Part shown: positions 6,634 through 6,995 of the stretch, one piece after another | Layout of the letters: each line of letters starts with the position of its first letter | Numbering within the stretch: the first letter of the stretch is position 1 | Assembly: GCA_003486025.1 (NCBI GenBank) | Contig: DNHA01000168.1 | Span: 1,285 to 8,279, forward strand | Length of the DNA: 6,995 nucleotides | Direction of reading: 5' to 3' | DNA from: Micrococcaceae bacterium | Lineage (GTDB): Bacteria; Actinomycetota; Actinomycetes; Actinomycetales; Micrococcaceae | The notes under the pieces: generated by a model | The model's input: the letters and a program-made list of their open reading frames with translations, nothing else | Databases searched by the model: none | What the model was told of the DNA's origin: nothing | Position numbers and translations under genes: made by a program

Positions 6634-6696
6634 CAGTCCGCGCATTATTCGTCATTGACTAGCAAAGTTGGGTTTCCTAATGATTGACTGTGGCCT
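6634..6696 (+). promoter_or_regulatory. Spacer with candidate promoter for the VIT1-like gene
   Basis: The 63-base gap holds a -35-like TTGACT (6655-6660) and, 18 bases on, a weak -10-like AATGAT (6679-6684), which would start transcription within a few bases of the ATG at 6697. ATTGACT occurs twice (6654-6660 and 6683-6689), 29 bp apart. I see no convincing terminator after the transporter gene and no ribosome binding site before 6697. Read-through from the upstream gene is also possible. Confidence 0.3.
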
Positions 6697-6995
6697 ATGA
6701 AGGATCAAGAAGCAGCGCACGGTGTCGAGCCGCATGATAGAAATGTCGCAGAAAGACTGAATTGGCTACGTGCCGGGGTTTTAGGTGCAAATGATGGCAT
6801 CGTCTCGGTGGCCGCAGTTGTGGTCGGTGTCGCTAGTGCCACGACCGCCAACTTACCGATCATCACCGCTGGCGCGGCCGCGGTCATAGGTGGAGCAATC
6901 TCAATGGCCTTGGGTGAATATGTTTCAGTGGCTAGCGCCGCTGACTCCCAGCGAGCGCTGATTGAAAAGGAGCGGGCGGAGCTACGCGATACTCC
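6697..6995 (+). CDS. VIT1/CCC1-family Fe2+/Mn2+ transporter, N-terminal part
   Basis: 99 complete codons are present and the gene runs off the right edge. After a hydrophilic lead of about 20 residues comes LNWLRAGVLGANDGIVSVAA (21-40), the family's first membrane helix signature, and then AISMALGEYVSVAS (67-80) in the second helix, followed by the start of a charged cytoplasmic stretch (QRALIEKERAELRD). Asp33 and Met70 have the same 37-residue separation as the metal-path residues Asp43 and Met80 of the plant VIT1 structure, as I recall them. Family members move Fe2+ or Mn2+, in plants and yeast into the vacuole; in bacteria they are thought to export excess metal. The ATG at 6697 has no clear ribosome binding site and may be leaderless. 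It is in the same direction as the UMF1-type gene, 63 bases away. Confidence 0.92.
   Translation, partial: MKDQEAAHGVEPHDRNVAERLNWLRAGVLGANDGIVSVAAVVVGVASATTANLPIITAGAAAVIGGAISMALGEYVSVASAADSQRALIEKERAELRDT

Noticed and set aside
6634..6696. Terminator after the UMF1-type gene
   Set aside because: Only a 4-bp AGTC/GACT pairing without a T-tract is present, which is not enough to support one.

Overview
The window looks like actinobacterial chromosome, most likely from the Micrococcaceae (an Arthrobacter- or Glutamicibacter-like organism). The grounds are a fairly GC-rich sequence, a fused MrpA-MrpB antiporter subunit as is usual in actinobacteria, and at least one gene that appears to be transcribed without a leader. 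The genus is my inference from protein style, not from a search.

Left three quarters (1-5092, all minus strand): the first part of an mrp (mnh) operon for a multisubunit cation/proton antiporter, in the order mrpAB (fused), mrpC, mrpD, mrpE. The mrpE gene is cut off by the left edge after 17 codons; mrpF and mrpG would be expected beyond it. The genes are tightly coupled: mrpA and mrpC overlap by 4 bases, mrpC and mrpD are 2 bases apart, and mrpD and mrpE are 11 bases apart with the mrpD stop codon inside the mrpE ribosome binding site. The large subunits A and D are related to the proton-pumping subunits of respiratory complex I, and both keep the expected membrane glutamate and lysine residues. 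Together the subunits form one membrane complex that exports Na+ (and possibly K+) in exchange for H+, supporting pH and salt homeostasis.

Centre (5093-5304): a divergent intergenic region rich in possible signals. They include a terminator-like hairpin pointing towards mrpA, two mutually exclusive small hairpins next to the mrpA ribosome binding site, a perfect 18-bp palindrome, and promoter-like sequences in both directions.

Right quarter (5305-6995, plus strand): a UMF1-type (Atg22-like) major facilitator transporter that appears leaderless, followed after 63 bases by the start of a VIT1/CCC1-family Fe2+/Mn2+ transporter truncated by the right edge.

I see no RNA genes, CRISPR arrays, insertion sequences or mobile elements. 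No wholly new system is visible. The points most worth a second look are the regulatory architecture between mrpA and the transporter gene, and the unusual soluble extensions of MrpC and MrpD.
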